Part shown: positions 1 through 8,526 of the stretch, in pieces
Layout of the letters: each line of letters begins with the position of its first letter
How positions within the stretch are numbered: the first letter of the stretch is position 1
Assembly: GCF_000211815.1 (NCBI RefSeq)
Contig: NZ_GL890929.1
Coordinates: 1 to 53,807, forward strand
Direction of reading: 5' to 3'
DNA length: 53,807 nt
Source: Moorena producens 3L
GTDB taxonomy: Bacteria > Cyanobacteriota > Cyanobacteriia > Cyanobacteriales > Coleofasciculaceae
Notes under the pieces: model-generated
Seen by the model: the letters and a program-made list of their open reading frames with translations, nothing else
Told to the model about the DNA's origin: nothing
The model's database searches: none
Program-made: the position numbers and the translations under genes

Positions 1-753
1 AGGGAGCAGGGAGCAGGGAGCAGGGAAGAGGGAAAAAATATGTGTACCTCATGAGGAGAAAAAGCGCTATATCGGTTTGTTCTACTTAGAGGATACTCGT
101 AGCTGGAAAGTTCCCCATCTGACCAACTGCTGCTATAAGTAATTAGTCATACTTAATTCTTAATACCCACATAATAGCACTGACACCAATCTGTTCCCCT
201 TTGCCAACTCTAAGTCAGCAGGTTATACTTGACTAGTAGTTTGCTATTCATCAAGACAGAAGGGGGTCTTATTTTTTTTTGGTGACGATTTAAAATAGAA
301 CCAAAGTTATTTAATAACACAAGATAATTTGTCGCCGTTGTCGGGAAAAGGTTACAGTAAATAAAAATTTACGAAAACAGTATCAACAAAATAGTTTTAC
401 CATAGTTATAATCAAAATAATTATAAGTGATGTTTGAAGTTATGGGGTAATTCACCTAGGTAATCAACTTAATTATCTCTATTTTTAGCTCTTGCCTCCG
501 GTTTATAGTTTGACGAACGTAACGTTAATTTTTATCTCTATTTATATCTATCCCTATTTATATCCCTAAACAACTTAGCCTTAGCCATAATTCTCGACAA
601 TCTAGGATAATTAACTAAATTTAAAAGACTGTCGCTCAGGGCTATCAATTAGCATTATTGTTCTTTATTATAGTGTACACTTCGATTCATGATATCTAAC
701 ATGGATAGTTAATATTAACATGACATGAATCGTTTATTTCCTGAGAAAAGTTA
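1..753. other. Intergenic region with repeat and possible gene tail
   Basis: No complete gene is visible. Bases 1-34 are a 7-base tandem repeat (GGGAGCA type). A reading frame open from the window edge to a stop at 140-142 ends in ...SWKVPHLTNCCYK; it could be the tail of a gene cut by the window or a chance frame, and I cannot assign it. The motif TGTGTACCTCAT near 42 recurs near 15250 and 42450, so it belongs to a dispersed repeat. The rest, about 150-753, is AT-rich and presumably holds the promoter of the gene starting at 754. Confidence 0.35.
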
Positions 754-1719
754 ATGAAAAAGGCACTGGTTTGTGGAGTATCTGGTCAGGATGGAGCCTA
801 TTTAGCAAAATTGCTCTTAGACAAAGGCTATACTGTGTGTGGCACGTCACGGGATGCTCAAATGTCCTCCTTTAGGAACTTGGTGTATTTGGGTATCCGA
901 GACCAAGTTAAGTTGGAATCAATGACACTGACGGATTTTCGTAGTGTCTTGCAAGTGCTGACGAAATTCCAACCCTATGAAGTCTACAACTTGGCGGGGC
1001 AAAGTTCAGTGGGTTTGTCTTTTGGACAACCAGTAGAAACCCTAGAAAGCATAGCGACTGGCACGATTAATTTACTAGAGGCAATTCGCTTTACTGGTGC
1101 TCCCATTAAACTCTATAACGCTGGTTCTAGTGAGTGCTTTGGGGATACTGGAGAACAAGCCGCTGATGAACAGACTCCCTTTCGTCCCAGAAGTCCCTAT
1201 GGTGTTGCTAAAGCAGCAGCGTTTTGGGAAGTAGCTAACTACCGTGAAGCCTATGGGTTATTTGCCTGCTCTGGTATTTTATTTAATCATGAGTCTCCCC
1301 TACGACCAGAACGATTTGTGACCCAAAAAATTGTTAGTGCTGCTTGTCGGATTGCTAACGGTAGTCAAGAGAAGCTTCGTTTGGGCAATATGGCAATTCA
1401 GCGTGACTGGGGTTGGGCTCCTGAATATGTTGAAGGAATGTATTTAATGCTACAGCAAGACCAGCCAGATGATTATGTAATAGCGACAGGGGAGAGTTAT
1501 AAATTAGAAGATTTCGTGGCAACGGCGTTTGCTACAGTTGACTTGGACTGGCAAGAGCATGTGGTGACCGATAGCAACTTATTCCGACCGACTGATTTGG
1601 CTTTAGGGAAATCTAACCCAGCTAAGGCAAGGGATAAGTTAGGCTGGCAAGCCCAATACAAAATGCCGGATGTGGTGCGAATGATGGTGGAAGCTCGGTT
1701 GGAGAGTTTGTCTAAGTAA
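754..1719 (+). CDS. gmd: GDP-mannose 4,6-dehydratase-like sugar-nucleotide dehydratase
   Basis: Extended short-chain dehydrogenase of 321 residues. The N-terminus has the Rossmann nucleotide-binding motif GVSGQDG (residues 8-14). The active site is visible as a Ser-Ser-Glu stretch at 125-127 and Y149-x3-K153 in SPYGVAK. The sequence NHESPLR after residue 178 and the NMAIQRDWGWAPEYVEGM stretch are typical of GDP-mannose 4,6-dehydratases, which make GDP-4-keto-6-deoxymannose, the precursor of GDP-fucose and GDP-rhamnose for cell-surface polysaccharide. It is a little shorter than classical Gmd (about 345-370 residues), so a related specificity is possible. No fucose synthase partner is adjacent; the next gene converges on the opposite strand. 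Confidence 0.85.
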   Translation: MKKALVCGVSGQDGAYLAKLLLDKGYTVCGTSRDAQMSSFRNLVYLGIRDQVKLESMTLTDFRSVLQVLTKFQPYEVYNLAGQSSVGLSFGQPVETLESIATGTINLLEAIRFTGAPIKLYNAGSSECFGDTGEQAADEQTPFRPRSPYGVAKAAAFWEVANYREAYGLFACSGILFNHESPLRPERFVTQKIVSAACRIANGSQEKLRLGNMAIQRDWGWAPEYVEGMYLMLQQDQPDDYVIATGESYKLEDFVATAFATVDLDWQEHVVTDSNLFRPTDLALGKSNPAKARDKLGWQAQYKMPDVVRMMVEARLESLSK

Positions 1720-1848
1720 AGGGTAAAGGGTAAAGGGGAAAAAGGGACTGGGGACTGAGACGGTGATATAACTGGTGCTGCTGATATAACTCTGTCCCCA
1801 TTACCCCATCACCCGATCACCCCATCACCCGATCACCCGATCACCAGC

Positions 1849-3342
1849 CTAAAATCCTCGTAGGGAAAAGGAGGTATTTTGGGCTACCTGTAGGGCTTGG
1901 ACTAGTTGACCTAAAGAATACTTCAAATGGGAGCCAGCATCCACTGCTACCCAGCCTTGGGGAGTGGCATGCCGCCATTCAAAGTGTAGGTGGGGACCAG
2001 TAGAATTACCGGTGCTGCCAACCCGCCCAATTACAGTTCCTTTTTGTACCCATTCCCCAGGTTGGACAAAGATTTCTGATAGGTGAGCGTAGCGGCTTTC
2101 TTGGGTACCTTCCTCATGGCGCACCATAACGGTCAAACCGTAGCCACCTAAGAAGTCAGCTGTTACTACTTCACCATCAGCGGCAGCAACAACTGGAGTA
2201 CCTAGGGGTGCTGCTATATCTGTACCAGCGTGGAAACGGCGATTACCGGAAATCGGATGAGTCCGCCAGCCGAATAGGGAGCTAATGGCAGAAGGAATCG
2301 TTACGGGGAACACAAAGCTGGATTGCCTGAAATTGGCCAGTCCTAAGGGTCGTTGGGTGAGATTGTAGTAGGCTAAGGCTGTAGGAAGTTTCCTGACAGA
2401 CCGATTCCGCCGAGCAACGCTAATCCCACGAGGAACCCATTTAGCTGGACGACTCTTGGCAGGTTTGACTCGATTAAATCTGACCGGTTGAACTGAATTA
2501 TATGAATTATATCTGACTGGTCGAACCGGATTATATCTAGCAGTTTGAGTACTAATTACTCGTGGTCTGGGTAATTGAGTTACTCTACGGTTCCGTCTAC
2601 TTCCAGAGATAGCAATTGGTTGACGCCTCGGGGCAACACCACAATTCCCCCTGAGTTGCCCATTTCTGGCTACAGTCCGACAACCCCTTGACCGTTCAGT
2701 TAAAACAACTGCCGAGGGGCGAGTGTACCGTTTAGTGGCACCAACATTGTAGTTTGTGCGGTCAATATAGCTATTTTTAGCAGCGGTTTTTGGAACTCTA
2801 GGCTGTAATGCTACTGGATTGAGCTTGACTTTCGGTGGCTTGGCGACAGTGGCTTTAGCTGGTACAGAGAATTGGGTTCTACGCTGTACTCGTTTGACTG
2901 CGATCGCTTTTGTCCGGACAGATTTCCTAGCTGGTGGAGCAATCGGTTTCTTAACCTGGATAGGCACCGAGGGAGCTACTGATTTCCGGGCAACTTTTGG
3001 TGCTCGTGGGGCAATGGGTTTAGTGACCTTGGTTGCTGCTACTGGTTTTGAAGCAGCTTTTGCTGGGGCTGGTTTGGCCACTGGCACAGCTGGCACAGCA
3101 AAGGAGCTTGGGGGTGTAGGTTTAGGCAAAGCAGCAATAAGAGTTGGATCAAATGCTGCTTCCGTTATAGATTTGGTAGTGGTGTTGACTGATACAGCTT
3201 CTATGGGTGACTGAGTTTTGGCCACAACCATACCGCTGCTGAGGACACCAATACTACTCATCACACTCAGTCCATGGATGAGTTTTGGGCATCGGTAGAA
3301 AATGCTATACAGGGTGCTACCAGGGGAGTTTTCTTTGGTCAT
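1849..3342 (-). CDS. M23 family metallopeptidase (LytM-type murein endopeptidase)
   Basis: Protein of 497 residues in two parts. Residues about 1-340 are a low-complexity, Pro/Ala/Lys/Arg-rich, very basic region with a hydrophobic stretch near residues 25-42 that could be an uncleaved signal or membrane anchor. The C-terminal part is a peptidase M23 domain with the zinc ligands H371 and D375 (HAGTD) and the H451-x-H453 motif (PHLHFEW). Such enzymes cut peptide cross-links in peptidoglycan during growth and division; the basic region probably binds the cell wall. All catalytic ligands are present, so it should be active. A 131-codon open frame on the other strand is a shadow of the basic region. 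Confidence 0.9.
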   Translation of the reverse strand: MTKENSPGSTLYSIFYRCPKLIHGLSVMSSIGVLSSGMVVAKTQSPIEAVSVNTTTKSITEAAFDPTLIAALPKPTPPSSFAVPAVPVAKPAPAKAASKPVAATKVTKPIAPRAPKVARKSVAPSVPIQVKKPIAPPARKSVRTKAIAVKRVQRRTQFSVPAKATVAKPPKVKLNPVALQPRVPKTAAKNSYIDRTNYNVGATKRYTRPSAVVLTERSRGCRTVARNGQLRGNCGVAPRRQPIAISGSRRNRRVTQLPRPRVISTQTARYNPVRPVRYNSYNSVQPVRFNRVKPAKSRPAKWVPRGISVARRNRSVRKLPTALAYYNLTQRPLGLANFRQSSFVFPVTIPSAISSLFGWRTHPISGNRRFHAGTDIAAPLGTPVVAAADGEVVTADFLGGYGLTVMVRHEEGTQESRYAHLSEIFVQPGEWVQKGTVIGRVGSTGNSTGPHLHFEWRHATPQGWVAVDAGSHLKYSLGQLVQALQVAQNTSFSLRGF

Positions 3343-3472
3343 TTACGACTCACTAAATAATTACTACACAGTTATACTCGCTCGGCTCAGCCATCAGCCA
3401 TAATTCCGGCGTTGCGTCAGTCTTGGAATGAATAGGAGTAGAGTGGGCATCCTGCCCGCCCGGAAACTGTAA

Positions 3473-3550
3473 CGGGCAAGATGCCCATGCCACGGCAAGA
3501 TGCCCATGCCACGGCAAGATGCCCATGCCACGGCAAGATGCCCATGCCAC
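3473..3550. repeat. Tandem 19-bp hairpin repeat (GGCAAGATGCC core), 4 copies
   Basis: Four head-to-tail units (first 20 bases, then period 19) start at 3473, 3493, 3512 and 3531. Each contains the short inverted repeat GGCAAGATGCC. The same hairpin core recurs near 3602, near 45005 and three times between 52111 and 52296 with compensating arms (ACTGGCAAGATGCCAGT), showing that base pairing is kept while the sequence changes. Confidence 0.85.
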
Positions 3551-3593
3551 AGGTGCGACCGTTGGCGAATTAAATTCGCTATAGGTGCGCACC
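3551..3593. repeat. 46-bp palindromic repeat, copy 1 (variant)
   Basis: Member of a dispersed family with ends AGGTGCG and CGCACC(T) and the core GGCGAATTAAATTCGC. Other copies lie at 5487, 7285, 24339, 32993 (divergent) and 45538. This copy is slightly shortened and directly follows the 19-bp hairpin array. Confidence 0.8.
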
Positions 3594-3718
3594 GTCAGGA
3601 ACGGGCAAGATGCCCATTCCACAAAACTATTAAAATCATTCCATTATTAAGCAACGCCATAATTCCTGTTTTGTTGATTAGTTGATGCTTAACATTTGAC
3701 CCTTAACCGTAAGAGTTC

Positions 3719-4549
3719 TCAACAACTACGATAGCCAAGACTGATTGTACCGGGCTTGAGCAAAATTTCTTTTGGGGTCGGAGTATCGTGTAGATGCACT
3801 CGCAGTTCGCCCCTAGGGGTTACCCCTGTTATGATGCCTGGATTTCCTTCTACCATGACCTGGCTTCCTTGATAATTGAATAGCGCTAGATATCGTGGTA
3901 GCAAACTATTCATTCCTTCCTCTGACCAGAGTTGATATCCGGACAGTAGTCCTTGTAAAACAATCGCAGCCAGCATTTCTATAGAAGTCACAGTGGCATA
4001 GGACTCGGGTTGCCAAAATGAGCGCAAATTGATGCCAGATTCCGGCACTTCATTGCTCCAGTTAATTCCGACACCCACAACGGCTTTGGTAATTTGACCC
4101 TGTTTGACACGGGTTTCTGTTAGAATACCTCCGAGTTTGCGTCCCTTAAGTAGTAGGTCATTTGGCCACTTCAGAGACACAGGCATAGCGTAAGCTCTCA
4201 AAGCTGTAGCAATTCCCCAAGCACTACACATGCTTAGCTGGGCGCTGTCCAATGCCTGTAACTTGGGAGCTAAAGCTAAGGATAAGTAGAGTCCACCTTT
4301 TGGAGATTGCCATTGTCGTCCCCACTGTCCCCGCCCTGCTGTCTGTTGCCCAGCAATAACCATGGTGGGAACTGTTGCACCTTGGTTGAGCAATTCCCAA
4401 AGGGTTTGGTTAGTGGATGGGAGAGTGTCAAAGACCTGTAGAGGAATTGGTGGAAATTGCCCCATGGCTGGGGAGTTGAGGGGCAACTGTTCCCTTACTG
4501 CTTCCAGAGCAATTTCAAACGCTTGTTGATTAAATGAGCTTTTATTCAT
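3719..4549 (-). CDS. birA: Biotin--[acetyl-CoA-carboxylase] ligase
   Basis: Protein of 276 residues with the catalytic core of biotin protein ligase: GRGQWGRQW (72-80, biotinyl-AMP loop), KWPND (127-131) and GRKLGGIL (136-143). It attaches biotin to the carrier protein of acetyl-CoA carboxylase, the first step of fatty acid synthesis, in the cytoplasm. The N-terminal DNA-binding domain of E. coli BirA is absent, as usual in cyanobacteria, so it is a ligase and not a repressor. It follows the lipoprotein gene (stop 4579) by about 30 bases on the same strand, so the two may be co-transcribed. Confidence 0.92.
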   Translation of the reverse strand: MNKSSFNQQAFEIALEAVREQLPLNSPAMGQFPPIPLQVFDTLPSTNQTLWELLNQGATVPTMVIAGQQTAGRGQWGRQWQSPKGGLYLSLALAPKLQALDSAQLSMCSAWGIATALRAYAMPVSLKWPNDLLLKGRKLGGILTETRVKQGQITKAVVGVGINWSNEVPESGINLRSFWQPESYATVTSIEMLAAIVLQGLLSGYQLWSEEGMNSLLPRYLALFNYQGSQVMVEGNPGIITGVTPRGELRVHLHDTPTPKEILLKPGTISLGYRSC

Positions 4550-4578
4550 TTAAATGATAAGCTCACGTAAATGATTAT

Positions 4579-5295
4579 CTAGCGTGAAGGACATTTATCT
4601 CGGCAATAGACTTCTAGAGATTTAATTGTCGCTGAGTCGCGATAGTTCTGGGTTTGGTTATATTCTTTCAATGGTGAAGCATAAAGGCCAGAAAACTGAT
4701 TATTAGTATCATTGACGGCTACTCCCATGCGAAAGGCTATATCTTCCGATAGGTTGGCAAAATTGACGTATTCCCGAGACTCGCTGGCATAGTTAAAGGA
4801 CAAGGTAGCATCACCGTAAGTTTGCTCAGCTAGTTTGAGGGGTGTGCCAGGGCCAACACCTTTGGTGGTGCGATAGTTAGGATTTGTGGTGAATAACGCT
4901 TCCATTACGGTTGAATTACCCATAGGTGTTCCCATCGGGTAAAGAATATAGTATTGGGGTTGTCCTGATTGGATAACTGCGATCGCATCGAAACCGACAA
5001 TAAACGGTGACTTCACCTCAAATTTTGCTTTATCCCCTAGGGATTGTTTCAGCTGTCCCAAGGTCATTCCCAACTTAGCCGGTCCAATTCCTTTAGGAGA
5101 GATAGTAAAGGCATCTGATGCTGGTGGAGACAGTTTGGTTGTGGACTTTGAACTGCCAGATTTAGATGTGTCCTCTAAATTAGGCGGGCTTGGCATCGGT
5201 TGGGAAACCGGTGTTTTCTTAGTTGATGGAGTAGGCGACGGGCTACAGCTCATCAGCACCATCAGCAAACTCGTGATTAACCATCGAGATTTCAT
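4579..5295 (-). CDS. Putative lipoprotein of unknown function
   Basis: About 238 residues beginning at an ATG (a TTG lies one codon earlier). The N-terminus is a lipoprotein signal peptide with the lipobox LMSC about 17 residues in. A Ser/Thr/Pro-rich linker to about residue 60 follows, and then a globular part with no motif I recognise (it starts near ISPKGIGPAKLGMTLGQLKQSLG). Short GxxKLGMTLxQ stretches of this kind occur in periplasmic proteins of unknown function. It is expected to be anchored to a membrane, facing the periplasm or surface. It sits just upstream of birA on the same strand. Confidence 0.7.
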   Translation of the reverse strand: MKSRWLITSLLMVLMSCSPSPTPSTKKTPVSQPMPSPPNLEDTSKSGSSKSTTKLSPPASDAFTISPKGIGPAKLGMTLGQLKQSLGDKAKFEVKSPFIVGFDAIAVIQSGQPQYYILYPMGTPMGNSTVMEALFTTNPNYRTTKGVGPGTPLKLAEQTYGDATLSFNYASESREYVNFANLSEDIAFRMGVAVNDTNNQFSGLYASPLKEYNQTQNYRDSATIKSLEVYCRDKCPSR

Positions 5296-5486
5296 CAAAA
5301 ATTCACGGCTGGATACTCCCCTGACACCCCATTGGGGTTAAACCTGAGAGGTTGCGCCGCGCCTCCTACAAAACAATTAGTTGATCAGTTAATGAACATT
5401 TAACCTATATATTTTAATTGATCGCTGTTTTTTGACGATTGACGGTTAACTGTTAAATCTCAATAGTAACTCTCAACAAAAACAAT

Positions 5487-5534
5487 AGGTGCGCTTTCCG
5501 CATCTAATTATTAAATTCGCCACGGGTCGCACCT
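5487..5534. repeat. 46-bp palindromic repeat, copy 2
   Basis: Has AGGTGCG and CGCACCT ends, with one arm of the core diverged (CATCTAATTATT in place of GGCGAATTA). It lies a few bases from the stop codon of the FAD oxidoreductase gene. The surrounding 5296-5538 holds no gene. Confidence 0.8.
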
Positions 5535-5538
5535 CTAG

Positions 5539-6675
5539 CTATTTTCCTGAGTCAATAATTTCTTCCCGAATTATTTGTGCGGTAGCCGGAGCAAGGAGTA
5601 CACCATTGCGATAATGACCTGTTGCTAGCCAAACATTATTGTAACCAGGCAGTTGATCAATAACAGGGGCAGGTCGTCCTTCTGGACGAGGGCGTAACCC
5701 GTACCATGTGTGGATAATTTCTGCTGTGGCTAGAGCAGGGCAAAATGCGATCGCATTCTGTCTGACCACCTCCAGTAAGGCTGGTTGTGCTTCTACATTA
5801 CCTGCATCATCGGGAAACTCAACTGTTGCGCCCACCCAGTAGTCTTGCTTACCTACTGGCAAAATATGAACATCATCACGAGTAATCACTGGCTGAAAAT
5901 CTTCATATCCCATGGGCTGTGGCAGCCGCAATTTTACTCCTTGTCCCAGTACTGGTTTGAGAGTCAGAGGCAGATCTCGACTAACTTGCAAGTCTTGTGG
6001 TTGGAGCATCTTAATCAGCCCAGATGAACCCAACCCAGCAGCCACTACTAGCCAATCTATCTCTAGGGTTCCAGAATCAGTAGAGATTTGGGAGCAATTG
6101 AGAGAATTGTTGAGATCGGAACCTATGGATTCAAAGCCTTTAACTGTGATTCCAAAATTAAACCTAACCCCATTGGCCTCAGCACCAGCCACTAATACTT
6201 GGGTTAGGGCAGTTGGATCAATTTGTAGGTCTTGGGGAGAATAGATTCCAGCAATAAATTTATCTTGACTCAGCTGAGGGCAACGGTGCTTAACTTGGGG
6301 AACATCCCAAATTTCTAATTGCCAACCTTGGGTGAGGCGAGTTTGTACTAGTTTTTCCCAAGAGGCCAAGTCCTCTCCAGGCAAACACAGCTTCAAGATA
6401 CCGTTGCGATTGACTGGAATCTGGTATCCCGTGAGTGCCTCTAATTCAGGAATCAGGGTCTGATAGCGCTGGATACTGACTTGTCGCAGCTGCCACGCCC
6501 TACCCTTGACTTTTTTACTAATGGCACCCATCAGTACCCCTAAAGCAGCACCAGTAGAGCCTTGTGCTGGCAGATGCTGGTCGAGCACAGTGATACTTAG
6601 CCCATTTACCCGACTAAGTTCATATGCGATCGCTGCTCCAACGATACCGCATCCAATAATAGCGACTTTACTCAC
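5539..6675 (-). CDS. FAD-dependent oxidoreductase, DAO (D-amino acid/glycine oxidase) family
   Basis: Protein of 378 residues with an N-terminal dinucleotide-binding fold, IIGCGIVGAAIAYE (GxGxxG at about 8-13), and the C-terminal DAO-family ending (TWYGLRPRPEGRPAPVIDQLPGYNNVWLATGHYRNGVLLAPATA), where the R-P-x-P-D/E-G-R-P-x-I signature and the glycine-rich FAD contact are clear. Members oxidise glycine, sarcosine or D-amino acids; the substrate cannot be read from the sequence. The start is a GTG. The gene lies 18 bases downstream of psbQ on the same strand, so transcription may be shared. No thiamine biosynthesis gene is adjacent, so a ThiO role is not supported. Confidence 0.82.
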   Translation of the reverse strand: MSKVAIIGCGIVGAAIAYELSRVNGLSITVLDQHLPAQGSTGAALGVLMGAISKKVKGRAWQLRQVSIQRYQTLIPELEALTGYQIPVNRNGILKLCLPGEDLASWEKLVQTRLTQGWQLEIWDVPQVKHRCPQLSQDKFIAGIYSPQDLQIDPTALTQVLVAGAEANGVRFNFGITVKGFESIGSDLNNSLNCSQISTDSGTLEIDWLVVAAGLGSSGLIKMLQPQDLQVSRDLPLTLKPVLGQGVKLRLPQPMGYEDFQPVITRDDVHILPVGKQDYWVGATVEFPDDAGNVEAQPALLEVVRQNAIAFCPALATAEIIHTWYGLRPRPEGRPAPVIDQLPGYNNVWLATGHYRNGVLLAPATAQIIREEIIDSGK

Positions 6676-6693
6676 AATTTTATCGATAACTTT

Positions 6694-7143
6694 TTAACTA
6701 GTGGGAATTAGTTCCAAAAAGTTATCAAATTTTTTCAAGGCTGCTTCGTAGTTTTTGAGTGCTAGCTGGGAGTTGCGCTCTACAGAAGCTTCATCAATTT
6801 TCACCAAAGATTTCAACAATACTTCAGCCGCTTGCTTGGCTGCTTTCTGGTCTTTGGGAAGAAGTTGACCAGCCAGATAGTTACTGCTGCGCCCTAGATC
6901 TCCTAACGGACCATGGATAAATGAACTAATATCTACCCAGTTTTCGTCTTGAATGTTGGCTTCGAGAACTGGCATTTTCTCGCGAAGCTCAAGCACTCTA
7001 GTAGCACTTGTCTGGATTTGGGCAATTTTTTCAGGGGTGTAGGTAGGAGCGGTGGTGGCACTTGGGCTACCACAGCTGACCAAAAAGGTCATCACCATTG
7101 CCAGAATCACAGTCAGAATAGACCGATAACTTCTCATCATCAT
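6694..7143 (-). CDS. psbQ: Photosystem II protein PsbQ (CyanoQ), lipoprotein
   Basis: About 149 residues. The lumenal extrinsic subunit of cyanobacterial photosystem II, which stabilises the oxygen-evolving complex. The leader MMMRSYRSILTVILAMV ends in the lipobox LVSC, matching the lipid anchor of CyanoQ. The mature part is an alpha-helical bundle with typical stretches (LREKMPVLEANIQDENW, FIHGPLGDLGR). An in-frame GTG at 7194 would add 17 residues, but that extension lies in the end of an IS200/IS605-like element and is probably not translated; one of the three consecutive ATGs at 7143/7140/7137 is the likely start. Confidence 0.88.
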   Translation of the reverse strand: MMMRSYRSILTVILAMVMTFLVSCGSPSATTAPTYTPEKIAQIQTSATRVLELREKMPVLEANIQDENWVDISSFIHGPLGDLGRSSNYLAGQLLPKDQKAAKQAAEVLLKSLVKIDEASVERNSQLALKNYEAALKKFDNFLELIPTS

Positions 7144-7186
7144 TGTTTGTTCGCTAGCCAACCTCTCGGGAAAACTACTTAAGGTT

Positions 7187-7675
7187 CTTGACACTCCCCG
7201 CCAGCTTATGAGCGGGGATTCTTAGTTCTACGACACGCCTTGTCTTGATGCAGTCGCTCATGGGGGAAACCCCCAAGACCGCTTAGGTGCGCTTTCCGTA
7301 GGCGAATTAAATTCGCCACGGGTCGCACCTCTGCATCGCTAAAATTAGTTATCCAGCAAAGGCAGTACTTAAGCCAAATACCCGTTTAAAAACGCGCATA
7401 TCGAGCCTAATTTAACTAAACGAGCGTGGGCTTATCTCCCTAAGCGTTGGGTCTCCCCCGTTCCCGTGTGCCCCACGGTACGTTTAGTTTTAAAATTTTA
7501 TTTTACTGGGGTTTCGGTATCTGTTAAGATCCATGCGTTTTGGCGAGGTATGCGCGCTCCTCGTGTACTAGTATCGCTTTACGTCGTTGTTTTAAATTGG
7601 CAGTACCGACGAATCCTGCCTGTACTAGGCTACATGTTTATTCTATCACACTTTACTTAAAAGCCGTCCTATAAT
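7187..7675 (-). mobile_element. Decayed IS200/IS605-like element without transposase
   Basis: On the minus strand the block ends in a hairpin (CCCCGC...GCGGGG around 7196-7217) with flanks GAATCC and GTGTCAAG, the layout I know from right ends of IS200/IS605 (TnpB) elements in cyanobacteria. About 450 bases upstream lies a GC-rich, structured, stop-rich stretch (about 7390-7670) that encodes no TnpA or TnpB. This fits a non-autonomous or internally deleted derivative. The inner repeat at 7246-7337 is itself interrupted by the 46-bp palindrome. The left boundary is uncertain. Confidence 0.4.
7285..7330. repeat. 46-bp palindromic repeat, copy 3, inside another repeat
   Basis: A good full-length copy (AGGTGCG ... 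CGCACCT). It sits between the arms GATGCAG (near 7246) and CTGCATC (just after 7330), so it appears inserted into an older inverted repeat related to the one near 32030. Confidence 0.8.
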
Positions 7676-8243
7676 AACGGGGCTTTAAACCCAAAATTTT
7701 TGGTCAAGTACTATAACCCAATATTGGTCACATCAAACGAAAAGTTTAATACCCAATAGGGCACCTTGACCACTGATTGCATCAAAGCTTACCAACCCAA
7801 GCACTACTTTCAGCAAGATCTTGGTTGGCGACATACTAATTAATTCACGAGCTGCTCAGGTAGAAGCTACTGACTGCTGTTTGCCTTTCTCAAGCTTGTA
7901 TCTGAGCTGTATAAATGTCAGATTAACAAGTTTATACAAAAATTAGAATTGGTTTGAAGTTGAGAATATCAAATTGATTGGTATCATGGTAAAAGCTAAT
8001 AATTGGGATAACAATTATTAATTTCTCGATCATGACGGATTTTTAGTTTTAATTAAAATCAAGTCAAATAAGACTATATTACTAGTTCAGCAATCGTTAC
8101 TGATGGAAATATTGACTAAGGCTTAAGCTAAGTAATGATGAAATAAATTCGCCAACCCTGATCACAAGATATTCTACCAAGCTATCATAAAACAAAATGT
8201 GATTTATAGTACTAAAAAATCTTTGGCTCTCTTTTCTACTCTT
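7676..8243. other. Intergenic region, no gene seen
   Basis: AT-rich DNA with stops in all frames. I recognise no gene, RNA or repeat before the 7-mer array at 8244. Confidence 0.5.
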
Positions 8244-8290
8244 CCCTACTCCCTACTCCCTACTCCCTACTCCCTACTCCCTACTCCCTA
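8244..8290. repeat. 7-bp tandem repeat (CCCTACT)n abutting a start codon
   Basis: About six and a half perfect copies of CCCTACT end 8 bases before the ATG at 8299, so the array occupies the place where a ribosome-binding site is expected. Confidence 0.9.
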
Positions 8291-8298
8291 AAACTCCA

Positions 8299-8505
8299 AT
8301 GAGCGATCGCAATATTATTACCACCGAAGCGGATAAGCGAGGTGGTAAACCTTGTATTCGACAGATGCGCATAACAGTTGATGACGTTTTAGGCTGGCTA
8401 GCAGCTGGTATGTCTCACGCCGAAATTGTCGATGACTTTCCAGAATTGACCGAAACAGACATTAAAGCTTGCCTAGAATTTGCTGCTGATCGCGACATCG
8501 TTTAA
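8299..8505 (+). CDS. DUF433 domain protein (VapB-like antitoxin), orphan
   Basis: Small protein of 68 residues with the DUF433 pattern: GGKPCIRQMRITVDDVLGWLAAGMSHAEIVDDFPELTETDI followed by ACLEFAAD. These winged-helix proteins are usually the first gene of a two-gene toxin-antitoxin unit, with a DUF5615 PIN-like nuclease right after. Here the next gene, 21 bases on, is on the opposite strand and unrelated, so the toxin is missing. No Shine-Dalgarno is visible because of the 7-mer array. The gene may be a leftover or act in trans. Confidence 0.8.
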   Translation: MSDRNIITTEADKRGGKPCIRQMRITVDDVLGWLAAGMSHAEIVDDFPELTETDIKACLEFAADRDIV

Positions 8506-8526
8506 TTGCCACGGATACTGAAAAAT

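Larger units (their letters stand above)
3343..3718. other. Intergenic region with hairpin repeats
   Basis: No gene seen. It contains a tandem array of a 19-base hairpin unit (3473-3550), a copy of the 46-bp palindromic repeat (3551-3593) and one more GGCAAGATGCC hairpin (about 3602-3621). Short open frames here arise from the repeats and look non-coding. Confidence 0.6.

Noticed and set aside
2819..3214. 131-codon frame opposite the M23 peptidase
   Set aside because: Shadow of the low-complexity Pro/Ala/Lys region on the real coding strand.
7466..7660. 64-codon frame in the IS200/IS605-like block
   Set aside because: Antisense to a structured repeat block; no TnpA or TnpB motifs.
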